DNA of 55,428 nt, from the NCBI GenBank assembly GCA_011389555.1, contig JAABUD010000316.1, positions 1-55,428 on the forward strand, in the 5' to 3' direction. Positions within the stretch are counted from its first letter, which is position 1. Every line of letters starts with the position of its first letter. Under the pieces are notes generated by a model. It was not told where the DNA came from, searched no databases, and saw nothing but the letters and a program-made list of their open reading frames with translations. The stretch comes from Desulfotignum sp. GTDB lineage: Bacteria > Desulfobacterota > Desulfobacteria > Desulfobacterales > Desulfobacteraceae. This document shows positions 42,208 through 51,125 of this stretch, piece after piece. Made by a program: the position numbers and the translations under genes.

Positions 42208-43098
42208 ATGATGGGATCTTTGTTTGCCCTGGGCTCCGCTTTTTTCTGGGCCTGTGCCGTCATTTTGTTCAAAAAAAGCGGGGAGACGTTTTCCCCCATT
42301 TCCCTGAACATTTACAAAAGTCTGGTGGGCCTGTTGCTGGTCAGTGCCACCATGCTGCTGCTGGGCATCCCGTTTTTTCCGGATCAGCCATTGAACAGCT
42401 GGCTGCTTTTGTCATTGTCCGGATTTCTGGGCATCACCCTGGCAGACCTGTTTTTTTTTATGGCTCTGAACCGTCTGGGAGCCGGCATGGCGGCCATTGT
42501 GGAATGCCTGTACCTGCCCAGTGTCCTGTTTTTTTCCTATCTGCTCTTAGACGAGCATCTGGGAGCGGGTGGAATCATCGGCGGTCTGCTGGTACTGGCC
42601 GCAGTGCTGGTGGGATCTTTACGAAAAAAAGACCTGCCCCTGACCCCGGGGATCCCTTCCGCCTCCCGGGTACCCGCCATCATCGCCGGTGTTCTGGCCA
42701 TGATTTTTCTGGCGCTGGGCATTGTGATCATCAAAGAGCTCCTGGCATATACCGATGTGTTCTGGGCCACCCTGGTGCGGTTGAGTGCCGCCATTGTCAC
42801 CCTCATGATTCTGGTGGCGTGCCACCCGGGAAGAAACCGGTTTCTTTCAGAACTCAAATGGTCCAAATCCTGGCTGGTGGCCCTGCCGGCATCCATCTGC
42901 GGCAATTACATCGCCCTGATTCTGTGGGTGGCCGGCATGAAATACACCACGGCGTCCCGGGCCGCGATTCTCAACCAGATGTCCACAATTTTCATCTTCA
43001 TTCTGGCGGCCGTTTTTCTCAAGGAAAAAATCACGGTCAACAAAGGAACCGCCATTGTCATGGCCATATCCGGGGCATTGCTGACCATTTTCACGTGA
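42208..43098 (+). CDS. EamA-family (DMT) transporter
   Basis: 296 residues with ten hydrophobic segments forming two EamA repeats of five helices. The first repeat includes LGSAFFWACAVILFKKSG and VECLYLPSVLFFSYLLLDE; the second includes YTTASRAAILNQMSTIFIFILAAVFLKEKIT. It is a drug/metabolite exporter of unknown substrate. It is coupled to the MaoC-like gene (3 nt gap) and its 3' end overlaps the convergent GGDEF gene by 8 nt. Confidence 0.9.
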   Translation: MMGSLFALGSAFFWACAVILFKKSGETFSPISLNIYKSLVGLLLVSATMLLLGIPFFPDQPLNSWLLLSLSGFLGITLADLFFFMALNRLGAGMAAIVECLYLPSVLFFSYLLLDEHLGAGGIIGGLLVLAAVLVGSLRKKDLPLTPGIPSASRVPAIIAGVLAMIFLALGIVIIKELLAYTDVFWATLVRLSAAIVTLMILVACHPGRNRFLSELKWSKSWLVALPASICGNYIALILWVAGMKYTTASRAAILNQMSTIFIFILAAVFLKEKITVNKGTAIVMAISGALLTIFT

Positions 43099-44080
43099 CA
43101 GAGACGGTATCGGCCGGATCCGCTTCAACGCCGGCACATATCACCTGGTTCCGGCCCTGTGTTTTCGCTTGATACAACGCCTGATCCGCCTGATGGACGA
43201 GGATTTCAGGGGTATTTGCATGCATGGGAAATCCGGCAACACCCAGTGATGCCGTGATCGAGCCCACCGACTGCCCCTGCCAGTGAATATCCAGGTCAGC
43301 GATCTGTTTTCTCAGATCTTCGGCCCGTGCCAGGTAATCTTGGATGGTTCCCCCGGTCAAGAGAATGAAAAACTCCTCTCCCCCGAACCGGCAGACCGTG
43401 TCTTCGGTTCTCACCGCGTCGATCAGGGTGCGGGCAAGCGTCTTGAGCACCTCATCGCCGGCATCATGTCCCAGGGTGTCATTCAAGCGCTTGAAATGAT
43501 CCAGATCCACCATGATGCCCCCCAGGGCCGCACCGGCCCGCCGGGATCTGGGGATCTCCTTTGCCAGGGCCGCATCCATGTACCGGCGGTTGTAAAGACC
43601 GGTCAAAGGATCTCTGAGGGTCAATTCGTAAAGCTGGTCGTGAAGCCGGAGATTGGACAGGGAAAGGGCCAGATATTCCGCAGTGATCAACGCCAGTTTC
43701 CGATACTGCCCGGAAAGCGGCTTCCGGTGATCTCCCAGACACAATGCCCCGATCACGCTGGATTTGTCCTTGAAAGGCACACAATACGCGCAACAGGTCA
43801 GTGCCGCCTGCCGGGCGGACACGGGAAGTCCTTTGTCCAGTACATCACAGTTCCGGGGTGTAGGATTTTCCTTTTTCCGGGATGATGTTCCCCATTCAAA
43901 GACCCGGGTCACCGTGGGCGGGTTGGATTCCTTCAGACAAATCCGCCCGGAAACCTCTGAAAAGAGCTCGGGCAGATACCAGTAGATCACGTCGAACAAC
44001 TCCGTTTCCCGGGTACAGCTTTGCAGAAGCATGGCCATGCCCGACAGCAACGTGAGTTGACGGGTATGGGGATCTGTCAT
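43091..44080 (-). CDS. Diguanylate cyclase (GAF-GGDEF)
   Basis: 329 residues from ATG 44080, chosen for its AAGGAG site; the frame extends upstream to 44167 without one. An N-terminal GAF-like sensor (about 25-165) has several cysteines (LTCCAYC). The C-terminal GGDEF domain (about 170-325) has LTGLYNRRYMD, DLDHFKRLNDTLGHDAGDEVL and an intact GGEEF. The inhibitory-site motif RTED lies five residues before GGEEF, so product inhibition by c-di-GMP is expected. It makes cyclic-di-GMP. This contrasts with the inactive-looking GGDEF protein at 31288. Confidence 0.92.
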   Translation of the reverse strand: MTDPHTRQLTLLSGMAMLLQSCTRETELFDVIYWYLPELFSEVSGRICLKESNPPTVTRVFEWGTSSRKKENPTPRNCDVLDKGLPVSARQAALTCCAYCVPFKDKSSVIGALCLGDHRKPLSGQYRKLALITAEYLALSLSNLRLHDQLYELTLRDPLTGLYNRRYMDAALAKEIPRSRRAGAALGGIMVDLDHFKRLNDTLGHDAGDEVLKTLARTLIDAVRTEDTVCRFGGEEFFILLTGGTIQDYLARAEDLRKQIADLDIHWQGQSVGSITASLGVAGFPMHANTPEILVHQADQALYQAKTQGRNQVICAGVEADPADTVSVT

Positions 44081-44173
44081 CTCACAACTCCTTTTTTTCG
44101 TTTTCCGGTCGGAAACTGGCCATGAAAAACCGGTGATGATCATGGCCGTCTGTTTGTGTTTACACATAAATGC

Positions 44174-44203
44174 TTGACTATTTCAATGGTTTTCGTCTAA
44201 ATA
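44174..44203 (+). promoter_or_regulatory. Candidate promoter of argG
   Basis: TTGACT (44174-44179), an 18-bp spacer and TAAATA (44198-44203), 35 bp before the argG ATG. Confidence 0.5.
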
Positions 44204-44238
44204 AGCCCATAAAATTCTAAATACAGTAAGGAGTTTCC

Positions 44239-45462
44239 ATGTCAAAAGAAAAAGTGGTTCTGGCATATTCCGGCGGACTGGACACCTCGGTCATCCTGAA
44301 ATGGCTGCTGGAACAGGGATATGAAGTGTTCGCATATATGGCCGATATCGGCCAGCAGGAAGATTTTGAAGCGGCCCGTGACAAAGCCCTGACAATCGGG
44401 GCCTCGGAAGTGTTCATCGAAGATATGCGCAAGGAGTTTGTCACGGAGTATATTTTCCCGGTGTTCAAGGCCAATGCCCTGTATGAAGGCCGGTATCTGT
44501 TGGGAACCGCCATTGCAAGGCCCCTGATCGCCAAAAAACAGATCGAAATTGCCAACAGGGTCGGTGCCGCGTATGTGTCCCATGGTGCCACCGGCAAAGG
44601 GAACGACCAGGTCCGGTTTGAGCTGTCCTATTTTGCTTTGAATCCGAAAATCAAGATCATCGCCCCCTGGAAAAACAAGGCGTTTCTGGCGGCGTTCAAA
44701 GGCCGGACCGACCTGCTGGCCTACGCGGAAAAATACGGTATTCCCACCAAGCAGACGGCTTCCAAACCCTACAGCGAAGACGACAACCTGCTGCACATCT
44801 CCCATGAGGCCGGCATTCTGGAAGATCCGGCCCATGAATGTGACGAATCCATCTATTCCCACACGACAGCCCCGGAAAACGCCCCGGACATCCCCACCCG
44901 GATCCGGATCCGGTTCAAGGACGGTATCCCGGTCCAGGTGGAGAATTTAGGGGACGGCACCCTCAAGACCGATGCCCTGGCGCTGTTCGAATACCTGAAC
45001 CGGCTGGGAAGCGAAAACGGTATCGGACGGCTGGACATGGTGGAAAACCGGTTTGTGGGCATCAAATCCCGGGGGGTCTATGAAACCCCCGGCGGCACCA
45101 TTCTCCATGAAGCCCACAAGGACATCGAAGGCGTGGCCATGGACCGGGAAGTGATGCGGCTGCGGGACATGCTGGCTGCCAAACTCGGAGAGCTGGTGTA
45201 CAACGGATTCTGGTTCAGCCCGGAGATGGAATTCATCATGGCCGCCATGGACAAGAGCCAGGAACTGATCGACGGGGACGTGTTCCTCAAACTGTACAAA
45301 GGCACGGCCTATCCCGTGGCCCGCACCAGCCCGTCTTCTCTGTACAACCAGGACCTGTCCTCCATGGATATCGAAGGCGGTTACAACCAGGAAGATGCCG
45401 AAGGATTCATCCGCGTCAACGCCATCCGGCTGATGGCCCACAAACAGATCACCAATCAATAA
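44239..45462 (+). CDS. argG: Argininosuccinate synthase
   Basis: 407 residues, standard length. ATP pyrophosphatase motif AYSGGLDTS (residues 9-17), [15 protein letters not shown], and aspartate/citrulline-binding segments around [10 protein letters not shown] and [19 protein letters not shown]. It joins citrulline and aspartate to argininosuccinate in arginine biosynthesis. TAAGGAG lies 9 nt before the ATG. It is a single gene converging on pspF with only 14 bp between them. Confidence 0.97.
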   Translation: MSKEKVVLAYSGGLDTSVILKWLLEQGYEVFAYMADIGQQEDFEAARDKALTIGASEVFIEDMRKEFVTEYIFPVFKANALYEGRYLLGTAIARPLIAKKQIEIANRVGAAYVSHGATGKGNDQVRFELSYFALNPKIKIIAPWKNKAFLAAFKGRTDLLAYAEKYGIPTKQTASKPYSEDDNLLHISHEAGILEDPAHECDESIYSHTTAPENAPDIPTRIRIRFKDGIPVQVENLGDGTLKTDALALFEYLNRLGSENGIGRLDMVENRFVGIKSRGVYETPGGTILHEAHKDIEGVAMDREVMRLRDMLAAKLGELVYNGFWFSPEMEFIMAAMDKSQELIDGDVFLKLYKGTAYPVARTSPSSLYNQDLSSMDIEGGYNQEDAEGFIRVNAIRLMAHKQITNQ

Positions 45463-45476
45463 CCGGACCCCTTGAA

Positions 45477-46508
45477 TCAGATTTCCAGGCGTTTTTTGAT
45501 CCCCCTGAACTGATCATAGGACAGGCCCAGTTGAGCCGCCGCTTTTTTCTGATGGAACCGGGTTCGCTTCAACGCGTCTTTGACCCGAAGGATTTCCAGG
45601 GTCTGAACCGCTGCTTTCAAAGGCAGGGTCATCAAATCCGCCACGGGGGGATCCGCCACGGGTTCCGGCATTTGAACCATTTCCGGCCGGGTTCGGGCCG
45701 GTTCCCCGGGTTTTTTTGCTTTTTCCGGATCCTTGAAAGGATCTTCAAACGGATCAAAACAGATCTCATCAATTTTTTGGATGTCACTTTTGTAGACCGC
45801 CCGCTCCACCACATTCTTCAACTCCCGGACATTGCCCGGCCACGGATAGGACATCAAATCGTTTTCAGCAGCATCCGTCAATTCCGGCATCTGTTCCCAT
45901 CCCAGCTCAAACGCCATGCGGGAGGCAAAATGCCGGGCCAGCACCAGAATGTCCTCCTGGCGGCACCGCAGAGGCGGCACATGGATCACCTCGAAACACA
46001 GCCGGTCTAAAAGATCCTGTTTGAATGTGCCGTTTCTTGCCATGGCCGGCAGGTTCGCATTGGTGGCGGCCACGATGCGCACATCCACCTGCACCGGCCG
46101 GCTGGACCCCACCCGCTCGAAGGCACCATATTCGACAACCCGCAGAATTTTTTCCTGAACATCCATGGGAATGGTGCCGATTTCATCCAGAAACAGGGTC
46201 CCGCCGGCTGCCTGCTCAAACCGGCCGGCCGTTCGGCTGCCCGCCCCGGTAAACGCCCCTTTTTCATACCCGAACAATTCCGATCCGATCAGTGTCGGGG
46301 TCAAGGCCGCGCAATTGAGAGTCACCAGCGGTTTTTTCCATCTTCTGGATAAAAAATGGATCCGGGATGCTGCCAGCTCCTTGCCGGATCCCCGCTCCCC
46401 GATGATCATGACCGAACGTTCCACCGGCGCCACCCGGGAAATCTGCTCTTGAAACGCAATGAACGCCTCAGATTGACCAATGACCTCATATGTGGTGTAT
46501 TCAACCAT
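45477..46508 (-). CDS. pspF: PspF-type sigma-54 enhancer-binding activator
   Basis: 343 residues: a AAA+ sigma-54 interaction domain (about 8-235) and a C-terminal Fis-type helix-turn-helix (about 300-343; HQKKAAAQLGLSYDQFRGIKKRL). There is no N-terminal sensory domain, as in PspF. Walker A is GERGSGKE; the sigma-54 loop GAFTGAG is intact; LFLDEIGTIP, the NANLP segment and WPGNVRELKN complete the core. The linker (about 245-290) is Pro/Glu-rich. It is divergent from pspABC, and PspA binding normally holds PspF inactive until membrane stress. Confidence 0.93.
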   Translation of the reverse strand: MVEYTTYEVIGQSEAFIAFQEQISRVAPVERSVMIIGERGSGKELAASRIHFLSRRWKKPLVTLNCAALTPTLIGSELFGYEKGAFTGAGSRTAGRFEQAAGGTLFLDEIGTIPMDVQEKILRVVEYGAFERVGSSRPVQVDVRIVAATNANLPAMARNGTFKQDLLDRLCFEVIHVPPLRCRQEDILVLARHFASRMAFELGWEQMPELTDAAENDLMSYPWPGNVRELKNVVERAVYKSDIQKIDEICFDPFEDPFKDPEKAKKPGEPARTRPEMVQMPEPVADPPVADLMTLPLKAAVQTLEILRVKDALKRTRFHQKKAAAQLGLSYDQFRGIKKRLEI

Positions 46509-46532
46509 AAAAAATAGATATCTTCCAGTTTA

Positions 46533-46547
46533 TGGTCGATATTACCA
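46533..46547. promoter_or_regulatory. Candidate upstream activating site for PspF
   Basis: TGGTCGATATTACCA, a TGGT-N7-ACCA inverted repeat 70 bp upstream of the sigma-54 promoter of pspA and 25 bp before the pspF start. This is suitably placed for enhancer binding and pspF autoregulation. Confidence 0.5.
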
Positions 46548-46615
46548 CTATGCCTGTTTTTTGTCAAGCTGGACAACCCTTTGGAATCAAACGAAATACG
46601 TTCAGAATTTTTTGC

Positions 46616-46631
46616 TGGCACGCTTTCTGCT
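46616..46631 (+). promoter_or_regulatory. Sigma-54 promoter of the psp operon
   Basis: TGGCACGCTTTCTGCT matches the -24/-12 consensus TGGCACG-N4-TTGCW at all key bases but one. GG lies at 46617-46618 and GC at 46629-46630, exactly the required distance. It lies 81 bp before the pspA ATG and faces away from its activator gene pspF. Confidence 0.88.
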
Positions 46632-46711
46632 GTATTTTCCTATTCAGATACACAATCAATTACAGCATTTGTTTGAACCCGCACATTATTACTACGCAAA
46701 GGAGATCGATC

Positions 46712-47395
46712 ATGGGAATTTTTACACGATTCAGAGACATTGTGTCTGCCAACCTCAATGCCATGCTGGACCGGGCGGAAGATCCGGAAAAACTGATCAG
46801 GCTGATGATCAGAGAAATGGAAGACACGCTGGTGGAACTTAAATCCGCCTGTGCCGGCACCATTGCCAGCCGGAAAAAGGTCACCCGGCTGCTGGAGGAA
46901 ACCTGTGACAAAGAAGCGTTCTGGGACCGGAAAGCGTCTATGGCAGTATCCAAAGGCAGAGATGACCTGGCCCGGCAGGCCCTGATGGAAAAAAGGCGGT
47001 TTTCCCAGAGATGTGAGGCCGTGGAAGAAGAACTGGCCGAGCTCCAATCCATTGTGGGTCAGTATCAGGATGATATCCAGGAACTGGAGAACAAACTCAA
47101 GTCTGCCAGAGAAAAACAGCGCATGCTGGTGCAGCGCCATATCCGGGCCCAGCGAAAGAAAAAAGCCCACGAAGAGATCCGGCGCATGGATTCCGCCCAG
47201 GTCGTGCAGCGATTCGATGAAATGGAATCCCATATCGAGCACATGGAAGCGGAGGCGGATCTGGTGAACTTCGGTCGAAAATCCGGCCTGGAAGAAGCGT
47301 TTGAAGAATTGTCCGCTGACGATGATATCGAAAGTCAGCTTCAGGAATTAAAATCCTCCCAAACCCGGCCCAAAAATGATACAGTCAGCGAATGA
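46712..47395 (+). CDS. pspA: Phage shock protein A (PspA/IM30 family)
   Basis: 227 residues from ATG 46712, with AAAGGAG upstream; the frame running back to 46532 is non-coding leader. It begins MGIFTRFRDIVSANLNAMLDR, the conserved PspA opening, with LIRLMIREMEDTLVELK following. The rest is long coiled coil (about 25-190) with few hydrophobic gaps. It is an ESCRT-III-like peripheral membrane protein that stabilises the inner membrane and inhibits PspF. It is the first gene of pspA-pspB-pspC. Confidence 0.95.
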   Translation: MGIFTRFRDIVSANLNAMLDRAEDPEKLIRLMIREMEDTLVELKSACAGTIASRKKVTRLLEETCDKEAFWDRKASMAVSKGRDDLARQALMEKRRFSQRCEAVEEELAELQSIVGQYQDDIQELENKLKSAREKQRMLVQRHIRAQRKKKAHEEIRRMDSAQVVQRFDEMESHIEHMEAEADLVNFGRKSGLEEAFEELSADDDIESQLQELKSSQTRPKNDTVSE

Positions 47396-47423
47396 ATGTT
47401 CACCCCGAAGGAGATGATTGATA

Positions 47424-47669
47424 ATGAATGGTTTGCTGATCCTGGCCATGATTGTGGGAGGCATTGTTCTGGTGGTGATCACCATCGGGCTGATGGCCAT
47501 CGCCGTCATCCGGGCCCTCAGAACCGGCGGCATCTTTAAAAAGGACCGCCAGACATACAATGACGAGACCCGGATGATCCAGGACATTTACAATGGGCTG
47601 TCAAAAATGGAAAAAAGGGTGGAAGCGCTGGAAACCATCCTGATCGAACGCAAACGAAAGGACGGATAA
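47424..47669 (+). CDS. pspB: Phage shock protein B (PspB-like)
   Basis: 81 residues from ATG 47424, with AAGGAG 10 nt upstream. One N-terminal membrane segment (about 3-30), then a basic patch (RALRTGGIFKKDR) and a short coiled coil (DIYNGLSKMEKRVEALETIL). Size, topology and position between pspA and pspC identify it. With PspC it relieves PspA inhibition of PspF. Confidence 0.85.
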   Translation: MNGLLILAMIVGGIVLVVITIGLMAIAVIRALRTGGIFKKDRQTYNDETRMIQDIYNGLSKMEKRVEALETILIERKRKDG

Positions 47670-47673
47670 TCAA

Positions 47674-48114
47674 ATGAGACATCATCATAAACGAAGGCAC
47701 CATGCATCCGGATTCGCCCGGCAAAACAGACCTTACCGCGGCTTTCGAGACCGGTTCGATGACATCACCGGCGATCGGCGCTTCTACCGTTCCCGAAGAG
47801 GGATCCTTCTGGGGGTGTGCCGGGGATTGGCCGAGCATTTCGGCCTGAGCGTGTTCTGGGTGCGGGCGGCGGTGTTGTTGATCTTTGTGTTCACCGGGTT
47901 CTGGCCCATCGGCGTGATCTACATCATTGCCGGCCTGCTTTTGAAACCGGCACCCGTGGTTCCGCTCCAGAACCAGGACGACCAGGAGTTCTACGAATCC
48001 TATACCGCTTCCCGGGAATCCGCTCTCCAGCGACTCAAACGCAAATTCGAGAATATCGACCAGCGGATCCGGCGCATGGAGCACACGGTCACCTCACGGG
48101 ACTTTGACCGGTAG
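47674..48114 (+). CDS. pspC: Phage shock protein C (PspC-domain protein)
   Basis: 146 residues. A His/Arg-rich N-terminus of about 35 residues (unusual) is followed by the PspC domain with RSRRGILLGVCRGLAEHFGLSVFWVRAAVLL, membrane segments at about 60-95, and a C-terminal coiled coil (about 120-140). It is the membrane sensor partner of PspB. Its stop lies 1 nt from the stop of the convergent LysE gene. Confidence 0.9.
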   Translation: MRHHHKRRHHASGFARQNRPYRGFRDRFDDITGDRRFYRSRRGILLGVCRGLAEHFGLSVFWVRAAVLLIFVFTGFWPIGVIYIIAGLLLKPAPVVPLQNQDDQEFYESYTASRESALQRLKRKFENIDQRIRRMEHTVTSRDFDR

Positions 48115-48115
48115 T

Positions 48116-48733
48116 CTATAGCAAACCCAGCAGGGTCAACCCGTCTTTGACCAGCACCAGTGCCAGCAGGCACAGCACCACGCCCAGGCCCCGCATGATC
48201 ACCACATAGGTCCTGCCCTTGATGACTGACCGGGACCGGGCCACCAAAAGGGCCAGGACCACCTTGGATCCCACCAGGAGCAGATAGAACCCTGTGATAA
48301 ACGCCCCGGCCGCGGCCATGTTCACGGCCAGTGCCCGGTGCACCAGAGGCGCCCCCACCGATATCCAGAACAGATAGGGGTGGGGGCTCAGCACATTCAC
48401 CAGCACCCCTTTGGCCAGTGCGTTATGACTGGACATCGCCGGATCGATGATCAATGCCCGGGTCTTCACCGCATGAATCCCCATGCGGAATACCACCGCA
48501 CCCCCCACCAGGGAAATACCGCCCAGCACCGCCTCGAAACCGGCCATGGTGGACAAAATCCCCACCGACACCAGCACAATGGGCAGATCACTGATCAACG
48601 GTGCCAGGGCCACCCGGATCCCGGCTCCCACATGATACCGCAGGGTCTCCGACACCACCAGCGTCAGCAGCGGTCCCGGCGCCAGACCGGCGGACAGGCC
48701 CAGCACCAGGCCCATGACCAGAAAATGGATCAT
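48116..48733 (-). CDS. LysE/RhtB-family exporter
   Basis: 205 residues with about six hydrophobic segments. The N-terminal LSAGLAPGPLLTLVVSETLRYHVGAGIRVALAPLISDLP carries the family's GPG and G-x3-G-x-APL-x2-D motifs, and VNVLSPHPYLFW follows. It probably exports amino acids or derivatives; the substrate is unknown. Monocistronic. Confidence 0.88.
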   Translation of the reverse strand: MIHFLVMGLVLGLSAGLAPGPLLTLVVSETLRYHVGAGIRVALAPLISDLPIVLVSVGILSTMAGFEAVLGGISLVGGAVVFRMGIHAVKTRALIIDPAMSSHNALAKGVLVNVLSPHPYLFWISVGAPLVHRALAVNMAAAGAFITGFYLLLVGSKVVLALLVARSRSVIKGRTYVVIMRGLGVVLCLLALVLVKDGLTLLGLL

Positions 48734-48762
48734 TTGCTGAAATCAGCCATGTTTGCACTTCT

Positions 48763-48795
48763 GGACCCAAGCAGGGTCCGGAGACTGTCTTTTTT
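48763..48795 (+). terminator. Candidate stem-loop with downstream T run
   Basis: GGACCC (48763-48768), a 5-nt loop, GGGTCC (48774-48779), then a gap of about ten bases and TTTTTT. The stem is short and the T run distant, so termination is only possible. On the plus strand it would catch transcripts leaving pspC. Confidence 0.35.
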
Positions 48796-49084
48796 CTTTT
48801 TTTCAGATCTCTCCACGGTTCCTTCTTATCCGCTCCCGGTTGTGGCCATTATGCAAGACGGGCCCCGATTTTCTGCCCAACATCCACCGGAAGTTGATCC
48901 GGGCAAGGAATTTTGTATCAGCATCTGTTTTCCATGTAAAGACCTTTCACCGACCCCTGCCGGTCAGACAGGGACCTTTGTTTTTCAGATTGATTTTTGA
49001 TCCAGATGGGCATCAGGAAAAAAATTGATTTATTTATTTTCAGATGGTGATATTCTTCCAGCAGGCCGAAGGGTCAGATAAAAC

Positions 49085-49114
49085 TTGACAAAACCGCAAA
49101 TCTATTCCTAAATA
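49085..49114 (+). promoter_or_regulatory. Candidate promoter of the lipoprotein gene
   Basis: TTGACA (49085-49090), an 18-bp spacer and TAAATA (49109-49114), 29 bp before the ATG. Confidence 0.55.
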
Positions 49115-49143
49115 TTTGTTCAATCTCAGACAAGGAGAAAAAA

Positions 49144-50292
49144 ATGAAAAAATTGCAGGTGTTGATCCCAATTATACTGGCGTTTTCTTTCCTGACAGCG
49201 TGTGGAACCGTTACCAGGGATTCTCTTCACCCGGTGGTCCGGTCGGCCGATCTGGGAAATGAAAAAACCATCGTCATTCTCCCGTTTGCCGATTATACAC
49301 CGACAGATGCGCCGGTGGCATACTGGCGTCGTAACATACTGATCATGGAAGCACTGCAGGATGAAATCATCCGCTTTGGGTACGTTCCTGCCGTCAATGA
49401 GGATGTTTTGGCCTACCTTTCCAGCCACAAAATCATCCAGACAGATGCTGGATTTCAAGGTGACTCGACGGCCAATGCCGTATTAAAAGCGGAGCTGGCA
49501 AAAGACTGGTCCGACAGCATGAAAGCAGAAATTGCCGGGGCCCTTCAATCCAATCTGGAAACGGCTCATCAAAAAGCCTCATATAGTCAAGATCCCGGCC
49601 CCAAATCCATCGCGCTGGATCATGCTGCAATTCAAGACATCGGCACCTTTTTCAATGCTGACTATGTTGTCAGAGGCCGAATCATGGTATTCCAGCACGG
49701 CAGGGAAGACAGTTTCAATCCATTGCAGACCGGTGTATTGCCTTTTGTCTTCAATTTCGGTTCCCGCACCCTGTTCGGCATTGCGGAATCCGATAAATAT
49801 GAGATGATCGATAAAATGGCCATCGGTGGTCTGGTTGGACCGGCCGTTGCAATGAGTGACTGGCCCAGAGATGAACACACCGATTTCAACCGCGCCATAT
49901 GGGGTGTTGGCGGTGCCGGTCTGGGGTACCTGGCTCACAAAGGCGGACGAGTGGACAATGCCACAGTCCAGCTTCGGATGGTGGTCCAGGACACGAAAAC
50001 CGGAAAAATCATATGGACCAACCGTGCCGAAGCCATCGCCATGACCCAAAGTGCATACAGCAAAAAAGATCCGGATATTTTGATGGCACAAGCGATACAG
50101 CAGGTATGTCAACGGCTTTTCGACAATTTTGCGGCCACGGATGCAAACCGCCGAATTGTCCGCAAGTATGACGACGGCACTCTTTATGTCACACCTGCCG
50201 GCGGACTCAATGCCCCTGTCCATACTCTGGCGCCGGTTTATGTGGATTCGCCGGCCGGAGTGGCGGAAAAAAGAAAACAAATACTGCCATAG
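49144..50292 (+). CDS. Putative lipoprotein, function unknown (CsgG/GNA1162-like fold possible)
   Basis: 382 residues. The signal peptide ends in the lipobox LTAC (Cys20), so it is a lipoprotein. The mature region begins with TIVILPFADYTPTDAP, and residues 50-180 have the ILPF...G-Y-x-P and ADYVVRGRIMVF blocks seen in CsgG- and GNA1162-like envelope lipoproteins. A Gly-rich hydrophobic stretch (about 225-260: IGGLVGPAVAM, GVGGAGLGYL) is unusual. Then comes LRMVVQDTKTGKIIWTNRAEA, typical of that fold. It has its own promoter and terminator. The family match is tentative. Confidence 0.75.
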   Translation: MKKLQVLIPIILAFSFLTACGTVTRDSLHPVVRSADLGNEKTIVILPFADYTPTDAPVAYWRRNILIMEALQDEIIRFGYVPAVNEDVLAYLSSHKIIQTDAGFQGDSTANAVLKAELAKDWSDSMKAEIAGALQSNLETAHQKASYSQDPGPKSIALDHAAIQDIGTFFNADYVVRGRIMVFQHGREDSFNPLQTGVLPFVFNFGSRTLFGIAESDKYEMIDKMAIGGLVGPAVAMSDWPRDEHTDFNRAIWGVGGAGLGYLAHKGGRVDNATVQLRMVVQDTKTGKIIWTNRAEAIAMTQSAYSKKDPDILMAQAIQQVCQRLFDNFAATDANRRIVRKYDDGTLYVTPAGGLNAPVHTLAPVYVDSPAGVAEKRKQILP

Positions 50293-50340
50293 GTCACCCG
50301 AAAGATCATTGTCCGGGGGCTGGCGGATGCTGGAAAATAA

Positions 50341-50378
50341 TCAGCCGGCCACGGACGCTGACTGGCCGGCTGAGTTTT
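50341..50378 (+). terminator. Rho-independent terminator after the lipoprotein gene
   Basis: TCAGCCGGCC (50341-50350) pairs perfectly with GGCCGGCTGA (50364-50373) around a 13-nt loop, followed by GTTTT. Confidence 0.7.
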
Positions 50379-50439
50379 CATATCTGATTCTTCCATGAAA
50401 AAACGAGACCTGTTCTTTCATGGCAATTTTGCCCGGCCG

Positions 50440-50649
50440 TCAATCCTGGTACTTGAAGGACAGGCGGATGTTGGTGCGGAACTGGGCCGGTTTGCCGTCC
50501 TCGATTTTGATGTCCAGTTTCTTCACTTCTGCGATGCGCAGATCCCGCAAGGACCCGGAAGCCTTGGCAATGGCCTTGTTGGCCGCTTCTTCCCAGGATG
50601 TGGTGCTGGCACCCACCAGATCGATGATTTTGTAGACACTGTCGCTCAT
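50440..50649 (-). CDS. Dodecin family flavin-binding protein
   Basis: 69 residues from ATG 50649, with AGGAGG just upstream; the frame reaching 50754 is leader. The sequence matches dodecins: YKIIDLVGASTTSWEEAANKAIAKAS, then LRIAEVKKLDIKIEDGKPAQFRTNIRLSFKY. It is a dodecameric flavin storage or buffer protein. Single gene. Confidence 0.93.
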   Translation of the reverse strand: MSDSVYKIIDLVGASTTSWEEAANKAIAKASGSLRDLRIAEVKKLDIKIEDGKPAQFRTNIRLSFKYQD

Positions 50650-50813
50650 GATTTCCTCCTTTGCTTGAAATGTAAAAAAAAGATCGCGTGAGAGTTCAAA
50701 ACCAAAAGCAGGGTAACGTCCGTCCAGGATGAGATTCAACACAGATGATCTCATTATATAAGAATCCGCCTGGATGTCAAAACCTTTTTCCCATCATCGG
50801 GCCGGTCATTTTT

Positions 50814-51125
50814 TCATCCCATCAGGGCCAGCATCAGCCAGGAAATACCCACCGCCCCGAGCACGGGCACGATAATGCCGCCCCTGAACAGCCCGTAAAT
50901 CAAAGTGAACCCCATGCCTGCCAGGGCTGCGGCCGGCAGATCCGGTGTGGCGGTCAGTACCCCGGGTACGATCAATGCCCCGATGGCTGCCACAGGAATG
51001 GCTTTTAAAAACGCGTTCACCCTGTGGGGAATGCGCAGGCGGTTGAGCAGCAGAAACGGCATGAGCCGGGGGATATAGGTAACGGCGGCCATTCCGAAAA
51101 TCAAGGGGATCAGGGTGTCATTCAT
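50814..51125 (-). CDS. azlD: AzlD-family branched-chain amino-acid exporter small subunit
   Basis: 103 residues with three to four hydrophobic segments (TYIPRLMPFLLL, AIPVAAIGALIVPGVL, ALAGMGFTLIYGLF). It overlaps the end of azlC by 8 nt, the usual azlCD arrangement. It acts with AzlC in branched-chain amino-acid export. Confidence 0.9.
   Translation of the reverse strand: MNDTLIPLIFGMAAVTYIPRLMPFLLLNRLRIPHRVNAFLKAIPVAAIGALIVPGVLTATPDLPAAALAGMGFTLIYGLFRGGIIVPVLGAVGISWLMLALMG

Larger units (their letters stand above)
48734..49143. other. 410-bp intergenic region between divergent LysE and lipoprotein genes
   Basis: No supportable gene; small frames at 48753-49028 and 48338-49000 (plus) look like non-coding or shadow sequence. 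It holds a GGACCC-AAGCA-GGGTCC hairpin at 48763-48779, with a TTTTTT run ten bases further on the plus strand, and a promoter at its right end. Base composition becomes AT-rich towards 49143. Confidence 0.6.
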
